Of a stretch of 64,000 nucleotides of DNA, positions 1 to 8,522 are shown one piece after another. Positions within the stretch are counted from its first letter, which is position 1; every line of letters starts with the position of its first letter. Under the pieces are notes generated by a model. That model was not told the origin of the DNA and did no database searches. It saw only the letters and a list, made by a program, of their open reading frames with translations. Source of the DNA: Methylomicrobium sp035916875 (GTDB taxonomy: Bacteria > Pseudomonadota > Gammaproteobacteria > Methylococcales > Methylomonadaceae); NCBI RefSeq assembly GCF_035916875.1, contig NZ_JAXUHN010000074.1, positions 1 through 64,000 of the forward strand. The letters run 5' to 3'. Position numbers and translations under genes: made by a program.

Positions 1-104
1 TTGCCGGCCGCGAACAGCGCGGCCAGCCTTTTTTCGTAGGCGCGGATCAGCAGCATGCTTTGATACAGGCTTAAAGGATCGCGCTCGGTGCGAATAAAGT
101 CCAT
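1..104 (-). CDS. Thiamine-diphosphate dehydrogenase E1 alpha subunit, N-terminus (partial)
   Basis: Only the first 34 codons are in the window; the gene runs off the left edge. The ATG at 104 has a good ribosome site (TTGAGGT, about 6 bases upstream). The peptide begins MDFIRTERDPLSLYQ and continues with a stretch of the type 'MLLIRAYEKRL', which is the usual first helix of the alpha subunit of pyruvate, acetoin or branched-chain 2-oxoacid dehydrogenase E1. These enzymes decarboxylate a 2-oxoacid on thiamine diphosphate and pass the acyl group to the E2 lipoyl domain. Which substrate is used cannot be read from this fragment; the beta subunit and E2 would be expected further left. Confidence 0.7.
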   Translation of the reverse strand, partial: MDFIRTERDPLSLYQSMLLIRAYEKRLAALFAAG

Positions 105-789
105 GGTTTTACCTCAATGATGATCGATGCGTGATTTCACCTTTACCCGGTCAAAACGGCCAGGCAAGGCGGGGAAACGATGAGGCTATTGTATGCAAAG
201 AGGGGGCGGGGTTTTTCGTAAATGTTTCCGCAGAGCTTCTTAAAAGGTCACTAAATTAACCTGAGTTCGGGATAAGCCCTTATGCTTGAGACAACAAATT
301 GAATGAAAGTGTAGGTTTGTCATCGCACAGGCAATAAGAGATGACGCCGGCTGTCGAACGGCTTTGAAAAATGTTTATGGGTAGGCCGCCTGGTTTTGAC
401 TGAAGATTATAAAGTCGCGTGTCTTGTCTGCTTTGTATCTGTGTTTTGCCATTCGAAAATCTAAATTGAGTGTCGCTTTTGGGTCCAGGCTGTTTAAAAA
501 CGTGAAAAATGAAGGCAGAAATTGAAATTTTCTCCATTTAATTGACCATTAAGCGCAGTCACTCCAGATTGATCTCCACTAAGATGAGACATTAGGTGGT
601 AAATCGATGAGGCGATTCCACCTGCATTCGGATTTATGTGTTTTTACACAGCCGGGGTCGGACTGCGACTGTCAAAGCCTATCAAATTTACAGTAGACAA
701 TGACTGCTGCCGTGGCCTGCTTGGTTTCTCTTAATTTTCATCTCCCAATTTAACAGATGCGTGGTCTGAGTTCGTGTGGTCACAATCAT
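105..789. other. Intergenic region with no supported gene
   Basis: About 685 bases separate the E1-alpha start from the membrane protein. An 85-codon open frame on the minus strand (280-537) has no clear ribosome site, no domain that I recognise and composition like non-coding DNA, so I do not call it. The stretch next to base 105 presumably holds the E1-alpha promoter. Nothing else is recognisable. Confidence 0.5.
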
Positions 790-1344
790 TTAGTTGGTTT
801 CATCGAAAGCTCTTGGCCTTCTCAGTGTTTCGATAAACTTCCTGATATATTGGCTGATGGGAGATAACCGAATTTTTAGCCATTCCTTCACTGCTTTTAG
901 CCTTGCCGCGATGCTTTGATGAATAGCGCTCGCTTTGATCTTTTCGATGATTAAGATGATGAAATCGTATGCCCGTTTAAACCAGCCGAAGGTCATCAGC
1001 TTTGCTTTCGAGATCCGAAATAGCCAAAAAGTGAATGCGGCCACCGGGATTTTTCCTGCATACAGTGTCGTTCCGGCAATAACCTTGCCGGTCCCTATCA
1101 GCTTCAGCGCGAAAATGCCCAGCAATTCCACCTGGGTAAACAAGGCTAAAAAAAACACCAGCACCACATGCCGATTGAGCCTTTCTATGAACGCCTCGGC
1201 ATTTTGTAAAATCGCAAGGCCATGTATAAATGCGTAAACTGGCTCGGCAATATTTTCCCAAACCAGTTCTTCCAGCACGATATAAACGGTCACCAATATG
1301 CCTAAAACGATATTGGTGATTTTGGCGGTGATTTTTTTTAACAT
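790..1344 (-). CDS. Conserved inner-membrane protein, unknown function
   Basis: A 184-residue protein that I do not recognise as a named family. It has a hydrophobic N-terminal segment (about residues 8-26), a second one near 60-85 (a VVLVFFLALF-type run) and a less certain third near 95-112. A basic, amphipathic C-terminal half (about 120-180) ends in RRPRAFDETN. Three transmembrane helices with a cationic cytoplasmic tail is a reasonable reading. It stands alone, with non-coding DNA on both sides and a repeat-rich gap before the helicase gene, so the context gives no clue to its job. The ORF quality and membrane pattern argue for a real gene. Confidence 0.6.
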   Translation of the reverse strand: MLKKITAKITNIVLGILVTVYIVLEELVWENIAEPVYAFIHGLAILQNAEAFIERLNRHVVLVFFLALFTQVELLGIFALKLIGTGKVIAGTTLYAGKIPVAAFTFWLFRISKAKLMTFGWFKRAYDFIILIIEKIKASAIHQSIAARLKAVKEWLKIRLSPISQYIRKFIETLRRPRAFDETN

Positions 1345-1434
1345 GATTCGATTCTCGGAATGCTCATTGTCGACGATCCATTGTATAGCAAAGTGAATCT
1401 GCGGTGACTAATCGACCGTTGACAAAACATGGGC

Positions 1435-1599
1435 CGGGTTAGGCGCGCGAAATCATTGTGCTTTCCGGTTCTACACACCTTTCCCGCGCCATAACCCGCC
1501 TTTCGAAACAATAAACGCCTCTTAGCAATGGCGGGTTACGAGACGCGCGGAAAAGTCACATGCACTTTAAGACTCGTCGCAATGCGCGTCTAACCCGCC
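1435..1599. repeat. Two tandem palindromic (REP-like) repeats
   Basis: Two imperfect inverted repeats share one core. The first pairs CGGGTTAGGCGCG (from 1435) with CGCGCCATAACCCG (1485-1498). The second pairs GGCGGGTTACGAGACGCGC (1530-1548) with GCGCGTCTAACCCGCC (1584-1599). The right arm of the second lies over the last codons and stop of the helicase gene. The shared 'GGGTTA...GCGCG' core makes this look like a dispersed REP-type element. It may also act as a bidirectional transcription stop, although there is no T-run. Confidence 0.6.
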
Positions 1600-4500
1600 G
1601 ATTTATAGCCGGAAGCCGAATACAACAACCTGGCCTCCGCCAGCGATTGCTCAATCAGATTGACCGGCACGCCCTGGTTTTGGCTTAACGCCAACGCGCG
1701 CACGATTGCGGTCGCCTGTTCCTGCGTCAACAACTGTTTCGGCATGACTTCGCCGTACAACCACAGCGCGGCCGACTCCGCCGAAGGCGCCTGGTCGAGT
1801 CCGGCCAGCGCGGCGGCAGTCGCCAACATAGAGGATGCCAGCAAGTCCATCACACCGGCGGTAGCCTGTTGTTCAAGTAAAATTTCCGCGGAGCGCAGCT
1901 TCGCTTCGGCCGATTTGAGCAGAGGATTGGCCGTCGGCTGATCATTCGCGGCGGACTCGTACACCAGCCGCGATTCGGCAACCGGCGATTGAGCCCCCAA
2001 ACGCTGCAGTCCGGACAAAGTGCGGGAATCGACTACCGCGACCGGAATGTCCGGTTCTGATAAAGCTTGCGCGGCTTCTTCATCCGAGTCGTGAGCTTGA
2101 TTGACGACCGCCAGCAACCCGCCGCCTGAGGCCAGAACGCGCACCAGCCGGGTTTGAAACGCGGCCTGGATTTTCTCGATGATCCGGCGGGTCTTGCCGT
2201 CGTCTTGGGGCTCGGCCTGATACGGTTTTTCGGTCGCTCGCTCGGCACAGGTTTCCGGCGCGGGCGCATCGGCTGCTTCCGCCGGCGCTTGCTCCGAAGT
2301 CACGGCCGCCGCTTCGCCTCCGGCTAAATCGTCGATCAGCGTCTGTAACAGCTTTTGCGGCACCCCGACCACATCTTCCGATGCTTCGGGACTGACCACA
2401 TTCACGAACAAATCGCGCTTGCCCTGCACCAGCCGGGCGACATGCTGCTCATAAGAATCCTCGGCCAGCAGCAGAAAAATCTGCACATTCTGTTTTTGCC
2501 CCAGCCGGTGGATGCGCGCGATACGCTGATCCAGCAACGCCGGGTTCCAGGGCATGTCCAGATTGATCAACACGGTCGCCGCTTGCAAGTTCAGACCGGT
2601 GGCGCCCGCATCGGTCGAAATGAATACCTGCACCGCCACGTCGTTGAGAAATTTGTCCATCAGTTCGCCGCGCCTGGCGCTCGGAACGCCGCCGTGCAGG
2701 CGCACACAGCCCAGCCCCATGCCTTTGACCAGCGTTTCGACCATCTCGGTCATCAATGCCCATTGCGAAAATATCACCGCCTTGCGGTCGCTTTGCAGGC
2801 ACAAATCTTCGAGCAGGCGCGCCAATTCGTCCAGCTTCGGCGAGCCTTGCGTCGTTTTATCGACCAATCCGGCCGCATCGCAGGCCATCCTCGCCTGCTG
2901 CAAGGCGGACATCAACCGGTTCTGCTCGCCAGGCGTCAACGGCCGGCGCTTGGCGATTTGCGCCAAATTGCCGGCGGCGGACAACGCCGAATCGTGCAGG
3001 CCCTTTTGCTTGTCATCCAGCGGAATGTCCAGCCTTACCTCGGTGCGTTCCGGCAACTGATCGTTGACCAGGCTGCGGTTCCGGCGCAGCATCACCGGCG
3101 CGATCCGCCGCCTGAGCTCGGACAGATTGCGGTAGCCGATTACCTTGCCGCGCTCGTCGGTCACATGAAATTCCAGAAGGCAGAGCCACAACGGTCCGAG
3201 CACGCGCGCATCGACCACTTGCAACAAGCTGTACAAATCTTCGAGCCGGTTTTCGAGCGGCGTGCCGCTGAGCACGAACACATAGCGTGAGGGAATCAAT
3301 TTGACGGTCGAGGCCAGTTTAGTGCGCCAGTTCTTGATCCGCTGGGCTTCATCCAGGATCACCAGATCGGGCTTCAGCGTTTCGTTGATCACGCTCAAAT
3401 CGCGCACGGTCAGTTCGTAATTGACGATGAAGAACAACGCGTCGGCCCGGTATTGCACTGTGCGGCCGTCGGCCGCGCCCTGAACGATCTGCACCGGATG
3501 GCCGGTAAATTTTTCGATTTCCCTGGCCCATTGATGCTTCAGGGAGGCAGGGCACACGACCAGGATTTTTCTGACCCCGGCGTTGTCCGTCAGCCAGGAG
3601 GCCGCGGCAATCGCCTGCAAGGTCTTGCCTAGCCCCATGTCGTCGGCCAGGAGGGCGCGTCCGCGCGACGCCAAAAACGCGACGCCCTCGGTCTGATACG
3701 GAAACAGCCGCGCCTTGATGCCCGTCAGCACGCCATGCGCGCGCAAAATTTCCTGACTGATCTGATGCGCGCGAATCGCCTGCGCCGCATCCTCCGCGCA
3801 TTGATGCACATACTGCGTCGCATCGTCGCCGAGAAGAAAGTCCTCACGCCCCAACACCTGCGCCGAAAAACGGAAAAAATCCTCCGGCACCCGGCCGTTG
3901 AATACGCCGTCTACACTGAAATATTCCGCCAGCAACACCGCCAGATCGGCCTCGACCTGCGGTTTTTTGTATAAGCGCAGCACCGGCCGCGTCGCCGACT
4001 CCCAGGCCAGATACACGAACGAGACCGGGCTGCCCGCAGCCTTTAATTGTTGATAGTCGGGACGCTTCCTCGCCTGATGCAGAACTGCCTCGATATGTTT
4101 GCAGGTGCCGAGACGATTGGTCGCGAGATCCGGGCAGGTGCAATAGTTCATCCGCTGATCGAGCGAGCGGATATGCACCTGATACGATTTCTTCGTGTAG
4201 GTGGCCGAAATGATCGAGGTCGCCTGCCAGATGCCGAAGCCCGGATTGCCGCTGAGCAATTTGACATTGACCTCGTTGCGGCCTTTTTTGACCCGCTCCA
4301 GAATCGCCTCGTCAACCGCGCCGCCGAGCAGTTCCTCGTCGGCAAAGCCGAATTGCTCGGCATAGCTGTATAGCGCGGCAATCGCATGTTTACAGACGCC
4401 AGGCTCGGCGCAGTCGCAAGCGACCGCGAGATCGTTCTCTCCGCGCTGCGTCAATTCGACCCAGTACGGTGCGTTGAAGTCGGCGTCCTCGACTTGCGCG

Positions 4501-4634
4501 GTCAGCACATCGCCCTGCACATCCAACGCGAACACGCGCTTCTCGGCAAAATACGCCAAGCCCTGCTTGACCGTATCATCCGAAGCGATCGTTTTCAGAC
4601 GTTCGGTGTCGTAGAGAAATAAATCGTGATTCAT
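1590..4634 (-). CDS. SWIM zinc-finger SNF2-family helicase
   Basis: This 1014-residue ATP-dependent DNA translocase belongs to the bacterial Rad54/HepA-like SNF2 group. Two SWIM zinc motifs are visible: CDC-x5-CKH at residues 73-83 and CTC-x10-CKH at 165-180. The helicase core follows: motif I DDMGLGKT at 331-338, a Walker B of the form DEAQRIKN, motif III LSGTP, and C-terminal lobe motifs IFSQW, GATGLNLQ and QRIARIHRLGQ. The last 250 or so residues are an Ala/Glu/Pro-rich linker plus a predicted helical domain that I cannot assign. Such proteins are thought to remodel protein-DNA complexes, for example in transcription or repair. It stands alone, and the nearest upstream gene is divergent. 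The first ATG fits the family start. Confidence 0.9.
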   Translation of the reverse strand: MNHDLFLYDTERLKTIASDDTVKQGLAYFAEKRVFALDVQGDVLTAQVEDADFNAPYWVELTQRGENDLAVACDCAEPGVCKHAIAALYSYAEQFGFADEELLGGAVDEAILERVKKGRNEVNVKLLSGNPGFGIWQATSIISATYTKKSYQVHIRSLDQRMNYCTCPDLATNRLGTCKHIEAVLHQARKRPDYQQLKAAGSPVSFVYLAWESATRPVLRLYKKPQVEADLAVLLAEYFSVDGVFNGRVPEDFFRFSAQVLGREDFLLGDDATQYVHQCAEDAAQAIRAHQISQEILRAHGVLTGIKARLFPYQTEGVAFLASRGRALLADDMGLGKTLQAIAAASWLTDNAGVRKILVVCPASLKHQWAREIEKFTGHPVQIVQGAADGRTVQYRADALFFIVNYELTVRDLSVINETLKPDLVILDEAQRIKNWRTKLASTVKLIPSRYVFVLSGTPLENRLEDLYSLLQVVDARVLGPLWLCLLEFHVTDERGKVIGYRNLSELRRRIAPVMLRRNRSLVNDQLPERTEVRLDIPLDDKQKGLHDSALSAAGNLAQIAKRRPLTPGEQNRLMSALQQARMACDAAGLVDKTTQGSPKLDELARLLEDLCLQSDRKAVIFSQWALMTEMVETLVKGMGLGCVRLHGGVPSARRGELMDKFLNDVAVQVFISTDAGATGLNLQAATVLINLDMPWNPALLDQRIARIHRLGQKQNVQIFLLLAEDSYEQHVARLVQGKRDLFVNVVSPEASEDVVGVPQKLLQTLIDDLAGGEAAAVTSEQAPAEAADAPAPETCAERATEKPYQAEPQDDGKTRRIIEKIQAAFQTRLVRVLASGGGLLAVVNQAHDSDEEAAQALSEPDIPVAVVDSRTLSGLQRLGAQSPVAESRLVYESAANDQPTANPLLKSAEAKLRSAEILLEQQATAGVMDLLASSMLATAAALAGLDQAPSAESAALWLYGEVMPKQLLTQEQATAIVRALALSQNQGVPVNLIEQSLAEARLLYSASGYKSAG

Positions 4635-4842
4635 GTCAATGGCCGCAGAGAGATTGATAAATCGGTTATTTTACCTGAACATGGCATTAAACGAATGTCC
4701 AGGATTCAGTCAAAATTCAGGCCATTTTGAAATTTAGAAAATTATTTTTACAATGCTAACGTAGCGACATTTGGACTTTTTACAGGAAAATAGCATGAAA
4801 TCTTGTGTTGCATCCGGTGATCGATTCCGCTGAGTTGAGTTC

Positions 4843-5937
4843 ATGATTGATAACGACGGACAGAATCCGCTCCTCCCACCACAACTCCGCAAAGGCCGCG
4901 GCGCTCTGAGCAACCGTAGCGGGCGATTCGAAGCGGAAACGAAGGAAGCATACGACGACGGCTGGGGCAGCCTCGATGAATTGCCGGAACGGGTTCCGAC
5001 CCACTTGGGCATCGACTCCGCCAAGACCGTGCTCAGCTACAATCAGTCGCCGGATGTACCGTTCGACCGTTCGATCAATCCGTACCGGGGCTGCGAACAC
5101 GGCTGTGTGTATTGTTTCGCGCGTCCCAGTCATGCTTATCTGGGGCTGTCGCCGGGACTCGATTTCGAAACCCGGCTGTTCTACAAACCGGATGCGCCAG
5201 AACTGCTGCGCGAGGAACTCCGTGCCCGCCGCTACCGCCCCGCGCCGGTCGCGCTCGGCATCAATACCGACGCCTACCAGCCGGTCGAACGCAGGCTCGG
5301 GCTGACCCGGAGGATTCTTGAAGTGCTGCGTGAAACCGGGCATCCGGTCTCGATCGTGACCAAATCCGCGCTGATCGAACGCGATCTCGATATTTTGCAG
5401 GAGATGGCTGCGCAGAGCCTGGCGCAGGTCGCAATCTCGGTCACCACCTTGAAAGCCGAACTGGCGCGCCGTCTGGAACCGCGCGCCGCCGCGCCGAAGC
5501 GGCGTCTGCAGACGATCGAACAGCTGGCGGCGGCCGACATTCCGGTGTCGGTGCTGGTCGCTCCGTTGATTCCAATGCTGAACGACGAGGAACTCGAAAA
5601 TATCCTGAGCGCGAGTCGCAAGGCCGGCGCGGTCGATGCGGGTTATGTGCTGCTGCGCCTGCCGCTGGAACTGCACGACCTGTTTGCCGAATGGCTGCGC
5701 ACGCACGCGCCGTTAAAGGCCGAGCGCGTGCTGCACCGGATTTTCGAGGCACGCGGAGGCAAGGCCTACGATTCGGCCTTCGGCACGCGCATGACCGGCA
5801 CCGGAGAATACGCCGATCTGCTCGGCCAGCGCTTTCGGTTGGCCTACAAACGGCTGGCATTTTCAGGTTCGCCCGACTTCAATCTGGACCGGTTCCGGCC
5901 GCCGCAGGCGGGCGGCCAGACGGATCTATTCTGGTGA
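4843..5937 (+). CDS. PA0069-family radical SAM protein (SplB-like)
   Basis: A 364-residue radical S-adenosylmethionine protein. The iron-sulfur ligand motif C-x3-C-x2-C lies at residues 84, 88 and 91, within RGCEHGCVYCFARPSHAYLG, where the wording around the cysteines is typical of the PA0069/SplB-related family. The N-terminus (RKGRGALSNRSGRFE) is also characteristic of this family. The rest is consistent with a partial TIM barrel, for example TKSALIERDLDIL. No substrate is established for the family. SplB repairs spore photoproducts, but that activity cannot be transferred here. The gene is divergent from the helicase and convergent with the GST gene, whose stop is only a few bases away. 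Confidence 0.88.
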   Translation: MIDNDGQNPLLPPQLRKGRGALSNRSGRFEAETKEAYDDGWGSLDELPERVPTHLGIDSAKTVLSYNQSPDVPFDRSINPYRGCEHGCVYCFARPSHAYLGLSPGLDFETRLFYKPDAPELLREELRARRYRPAPVALGINTDAYQPVERRLGLTRRILEVLRETGHPVSIVTKSALIERDLDILQEMAAQSLAQVAISVTTLKAELARRLEPRAAAPKRRLQTIEQLAAADIPVSVLVAPLIPMLNDEELENILSASRKAGAVDAGYVLLRLPLELHDLFAEWLRTHAPLKAERVLHRIFEARGGKAYDSAFGTRMTGTGEYADLLGQRFRLAYKRLAFSGSPDFNLDRFRPPQAGGQTDLFW

Positions 5938-5943
5938 TCAGCC

Positions 5944-6594
5944 CTATTTTTTCGCGAAGAAGGACTGAATCGCCGCATCCCGGCCTGCCGCGACCTGCTG
6001 CACGAAAGGCCGGCTCTCCATTGTCTTGAAATAATCCGCGACGCCCGGCACATAGGCCGCGACCAGATCCTCACCATAGACTTTTTGTGTCGCCATCGCG
6101 ATCAAGCCTAGGTGCAGCCAGGCGACGATGTCGGCCGCACTGAAGCTTGCGCCGAGCGCATAAGGCTCGAAACGTGCCAGACGCATCAGGCCCTGCATGC
6201 CCGCTTCGACCTTTTTCCTGACCTCGTCCTTGGTTTCGGCCGAAGCCGGCGAGCCGAACAGCGCTTCCCCGTAGAGACGGCGGGCGACCAGTTCGATGTT
6301 CAATTCCAGATGCTGGATGAATTCCCGGCATTTGGCGCGTTCGAACGGATCGGCCGGATACAGGGGATGCTCGGGATAGGCGTCTTCGAGGTATTCGAGA
6401 ATCACCTGCGATTCGGACAAATAACCCTGTTCAGTCTTGATGAAAGGGATCTTACCCAGGGGCGAGCGCTTTAATACAGCGGCATCCTGAGACGGCGCAA
6501 CCATCTCCTCATTGAAAGGAATGCCTTTTTCGAGCAAGGCCAGTTTGGTCTTGTTGTAGTAATTGCTAAGTGCGAAGCCGTATAAGGTAATCAT
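5944..6594 (-). CDS. Glutathione S-transferase family protein
   Basis: This 216-residue protein has the two-domain GST layout. The N-terminal thioredoxin-like half has MITLYGFALSNYYNK and then a FNEEMVAPSQ region. A glutathione-binding segment follows (GKIPFIKTEQGYLSESQVIL, cis-Pro followed by the ES pair). The helical C-terminal domain starts near residue 85. The catalytic N-terminal residue would be the Ser or Tyr of SNYY; no CxxC is present. It is divergently transcribed from a TetR regulator, with a palindromic site in the 109 bases between them. It is therefore probably induced when that regulator binds an electrophile or other small ligand. The substrate is unknown. Confidence 0.88.
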   Translation of the reverse strand: MITLYGFALSNYYNKTKLALLEKGIPFNEEMVAPSQDAAVLKRSPLGKIPFIKTEQGYLSESQVILEYLEDAYPEHPLYPADPFERAKCREFIQHLELNIELVARRLYGEALFGSPASAETKDEVRKKVEAGMQGLMRLARFEPYALGASFSAADIVAWLHLGLIAMATQKVYGEDLVAAYVPGVADYFKTMESRPFVQQVAAGRDAAIQSFFAKK

Positions 6595-6628
6595 GGTACT
6601 TATCTCCAGGTTGGTGACAGAAAGAATA

Positions 6629-6674
6629 GACTGACCGGTAAGTCATTTGCAATAATACAGACAGGTCGGTATAG
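6629..6674. promoter_or_regulatory. Probable TetR-family operator between GST and regulator genes
   Basis: GACTGACCGGTAAGTC (6629-6644) is a 16-base palindrome with one mismatch per half. A second, related half-site set, ACAGGTCGGTATAG, lies at 6661-6674, so the ACCG/CGGT core occurs twice. The position between divergent genes, one of which encodes a TetR repressor, fits joint repression of both promoters. This rests on pattern and position; binding is not shown. Confidence 0.55.
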
Positions 6675-6703
6675 TTGCAACCTTATTTTGTAAATCCAGC
6701 GTC

Positions 6704-7276
6704 ATGTCCAGCAATCTCAAAGAACGAATTCTGCAAACCGCGTCCGAACTGTTTTATCGCCAGGGCATCCGGGCGACCGGCGTCGATGCGATCGTGAAGG
6801 CGGCAGGCACCACCAAAATGAGCCTATACCACTATTTCCCGTCCAAACACGATCTGGTGCTCGCTCATTTGCAAAAAAGCGCCGATGCGATGCGCGAGCG
6901 GATTTTGACCGGCATCGCTGAACGCGCGGCCGAGCCGAAAACCAACTTGCTGGCCGTTTTCGACATTTTTGGCGAACTTCTAACGTTAGACGAATTCCGT
7001 GGCTGCCCGTTCATCAATGCGGCAACCGAAGCGTCCGTCGATGAAGAAGCCTTCAAACAGGTCTCCGCCGATTTTTATCGAAAATTCCGCCTGCACCTCG
7101 CGGAATTGGCGGCTGCGGCAGAGGCCAAGCAGCCCGACATGCTGGCCCGGCAGTTGGTCCTGTTGATTTCCGGCGCGATCATCGCCGAACAGATGCAGCG
7201 AGATTCCGGGGCAATGGGGGTGGCGCGTCATGCGGCGGAAATTCTGATCGGTCAGGCCTGCGCTTCGGCACCGTAA
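6704..7276 (+). CDS. TetR/AcrR-family transcriptional regulator
   Basis: A 190-residue one-component repressor. The N-terminal helix-turn-helix is clear: RILQTASELFYRQG, then TGVDAIVKAAGTTKMSLYHY and FPSKHDLVLAHL at about residues 8-60. The C-terminal ligand domain contains LDEFRGCPFINAATE, typical of the YbiH/NemR-like group that often controls genes for electrophile or redox detoxification. It faces the GST gene across a palindromic operator and probably controls both it and itself. The start matches the family, just before SNLKERIL. Confidence 0.88.
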   Translation: MSSNLKERILQTASELFYRQGIRATGVDAIVKAAGTTKMSLYHYFPSKHDLVLAHLQKSADAMRERILTGIAERAAEPKTNLLAVFDIFGELLTLDEFRGCPFINAATEASVDEEAFKQVSADFYRKFRLHLAELAAAAEAKQPDMLARQLVLLISGAIIAEQMQRDSGAMGVARHAAEILIGQACASAP

Positions 7277-7409
7277 TCGGCAAATTGATGCCGCATGAGA
7301 TATGCCGCGCAAGGCCAAACAAACTTGCCTGCGCAAAGCGGTAACTTGGCAACGACGCTGTAAAAATAAATTTTCGCCCCCCTGTCAATAGACTAACTGC
7401 CTTGAATTT

Positions 7410-7418
7410 TGGTATAGT
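7410..7418 (+). promoter_or_regulatory. Extended -10 promoter element for gap-pyk
   Basis: TGGTATAGT (7410-7418) matches an extended -10 box (TGnTATAAT) about 75 bases before the gap start. No good -35 box is seen at 17 bases. A strong ribosome site (GGAGAGAT, 7483-7490) precedes the gap ATG. Confidence 0.45.
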
Positions 7419-7493
7419 GAATGGATTTTGGGGTAGCTCGACATTTTCCCCTTATATAGTTGGTTTTTCATATCATCACCCTGGAGAGATTCA

Positions 7494-8507
7494 ATGGCAA
7501 TTAAAGTTGCAATCAACGGTTACGGACGTATTGGCCGTAATGTCATCCGCGCCCTCTACGAATCAGGCCGCACCAATGAAATTCAAGTCGTCGCGATCAA
7601 CGACCTGGGCGACAGCAACACCAATGCCCATTTGACCAAATACGACTCGGTTCACGGCAAATTTCCTTTTGAAGTCAGCGTTGAGGGCGACTACATTGTA
7701 ATCAACGGCGACAAAATCCGTGTTCTCTCCGAAAGAGATCCATCCAAGTTGCCTTGGGGCGAACTGGGCATCGATGTCGTGCACGAATGCACCGGCTTGT
7801 TCACCAGCAAAGCCAAAGCATCCGCTCACATCACCGCCGGTGCAAAAAAAGTGATCATCTCGGCTCCGGGCGGCAACGATGTCGACGCGACGATCGTTTT
7901 CGGCGTCAACCACAAGACCCTGAAAGCCTCCGACACCGTCATTTCGAATGCATCCTGCACTACCAACTGTTTGGCGCCGTTGGTCAAGCCTCTGCATGAT
8001 GCGATCGGTATCGAGCACGGCTTGATGACCACGATCCACTCCTACACCAACGACCAGGTTCTGACCGACGTCTATCACAGCGACCTGCGCCGCGCGCGTT
8101 CCGCGACCCAATCGATGATTCCTACCAAAACCGGCGCAGCTGCCGCGGTAGGTTTGGTGCTGCCGGAACTGAAAGGCAAGCTCGACGGCTTCGCGATGCG
8201 CGTTCCGACCATCAACGTCTCGGTTGTCGACCTGGTTTTCAAGGCGAAGAGAGCGACCAGCAAGGAAGAAATCACCGCCGTGCTGACCGCCGCTTCCGAA
8301 GGCCCGTTGAAAGGCATCCTGGCGATCAACAACCTGCCGCTGGTTTCGACCGATTTCAACCACAATCCGGCTTCTTCAATCTTCGAAGCGCCTTCGACCT
8401 ATGTCGTGGACGGCGATTTCGTGAAGGTGTTGTCTTGGTATGATAACGAATGGGGCTTCTCGAACCGGATGCTGGATACCACCGTTGCTTTAGTCAACGC
8501 TCAATAA
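7494..8507 (+). CDS. gap: Glyceraldehyde-3-phosphate dehydrogenase, type I
   Basis: This 337-residue enzyme oxidises glyceraldehyde 3-phosphate to 1,3-bisphosphoglycerate. The N-terminal Rossmann motif is INGYGRIGR. The catalytic cysteine is C155 in SNASCTTNC. The NAD-type acidic residue is retained in INDLGDSN, and the ending WYDNEWGFSNRM is the family signature. The start is fixed by a good Shine-Dalgarno sequence. pyk follows after 15 bases, so the two lower-glycolysis enzymes are almost certainly co-transcribed. The usual companions tkt, pgk and fba are not in the window. An alternative as erythrose-4-phosphate dehydrogenase (Epd) is less likely because the sequence has ND, not NE, after the second strand. 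Confidence 0.95.
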   Translation: MAIKVAINGYGRIGRNVIRALYESGRTNEIQVVAINDLGDSNTNAHLTKYDSVHGKFPFEVSVEGDYIVINGDKIRVLSERDPSKLPWGELGIDVVHECTGLFTSKAKASAHITAGAKKVIISAPGGNDVDATIVFGVNHKTLKASDTVISNASCTTNCLAPLVKPLHDAIGIEHGLMTTIHSYTNDQVLTDVYHSDLRRARSATQSMIPTKTGAAAAVGLVLPELKGKLDGFAMRVPTINVSVVDLVFKAKRATSKEEITAVLTAASEGPLKGILAINNLPLVSTDFNHNPASSIFEAPSTYVVDGDFVKVLSWYDNEWGFSNRMLDTTVALVNAQ

Positions 8508-8522
8508 GAGACTTTCCCTCGC

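Noticed and set aside
280..537. 85-codon minus-strand open frame
   Set aside because: No ribosome site, no domain or signal, and composition like non-coding DNA.
2355..3290. 311-codon plus-strand frame inside the helicase gene
   Set aside because: Antisense shadow rich in His, Arg and Gln, with no domain.
7563..8363. 266-codon minus-strand frame inside gap
   Set aside because: A shadow of the gap coding frame with unnatural Asp/Arg/Gly/Val composition.
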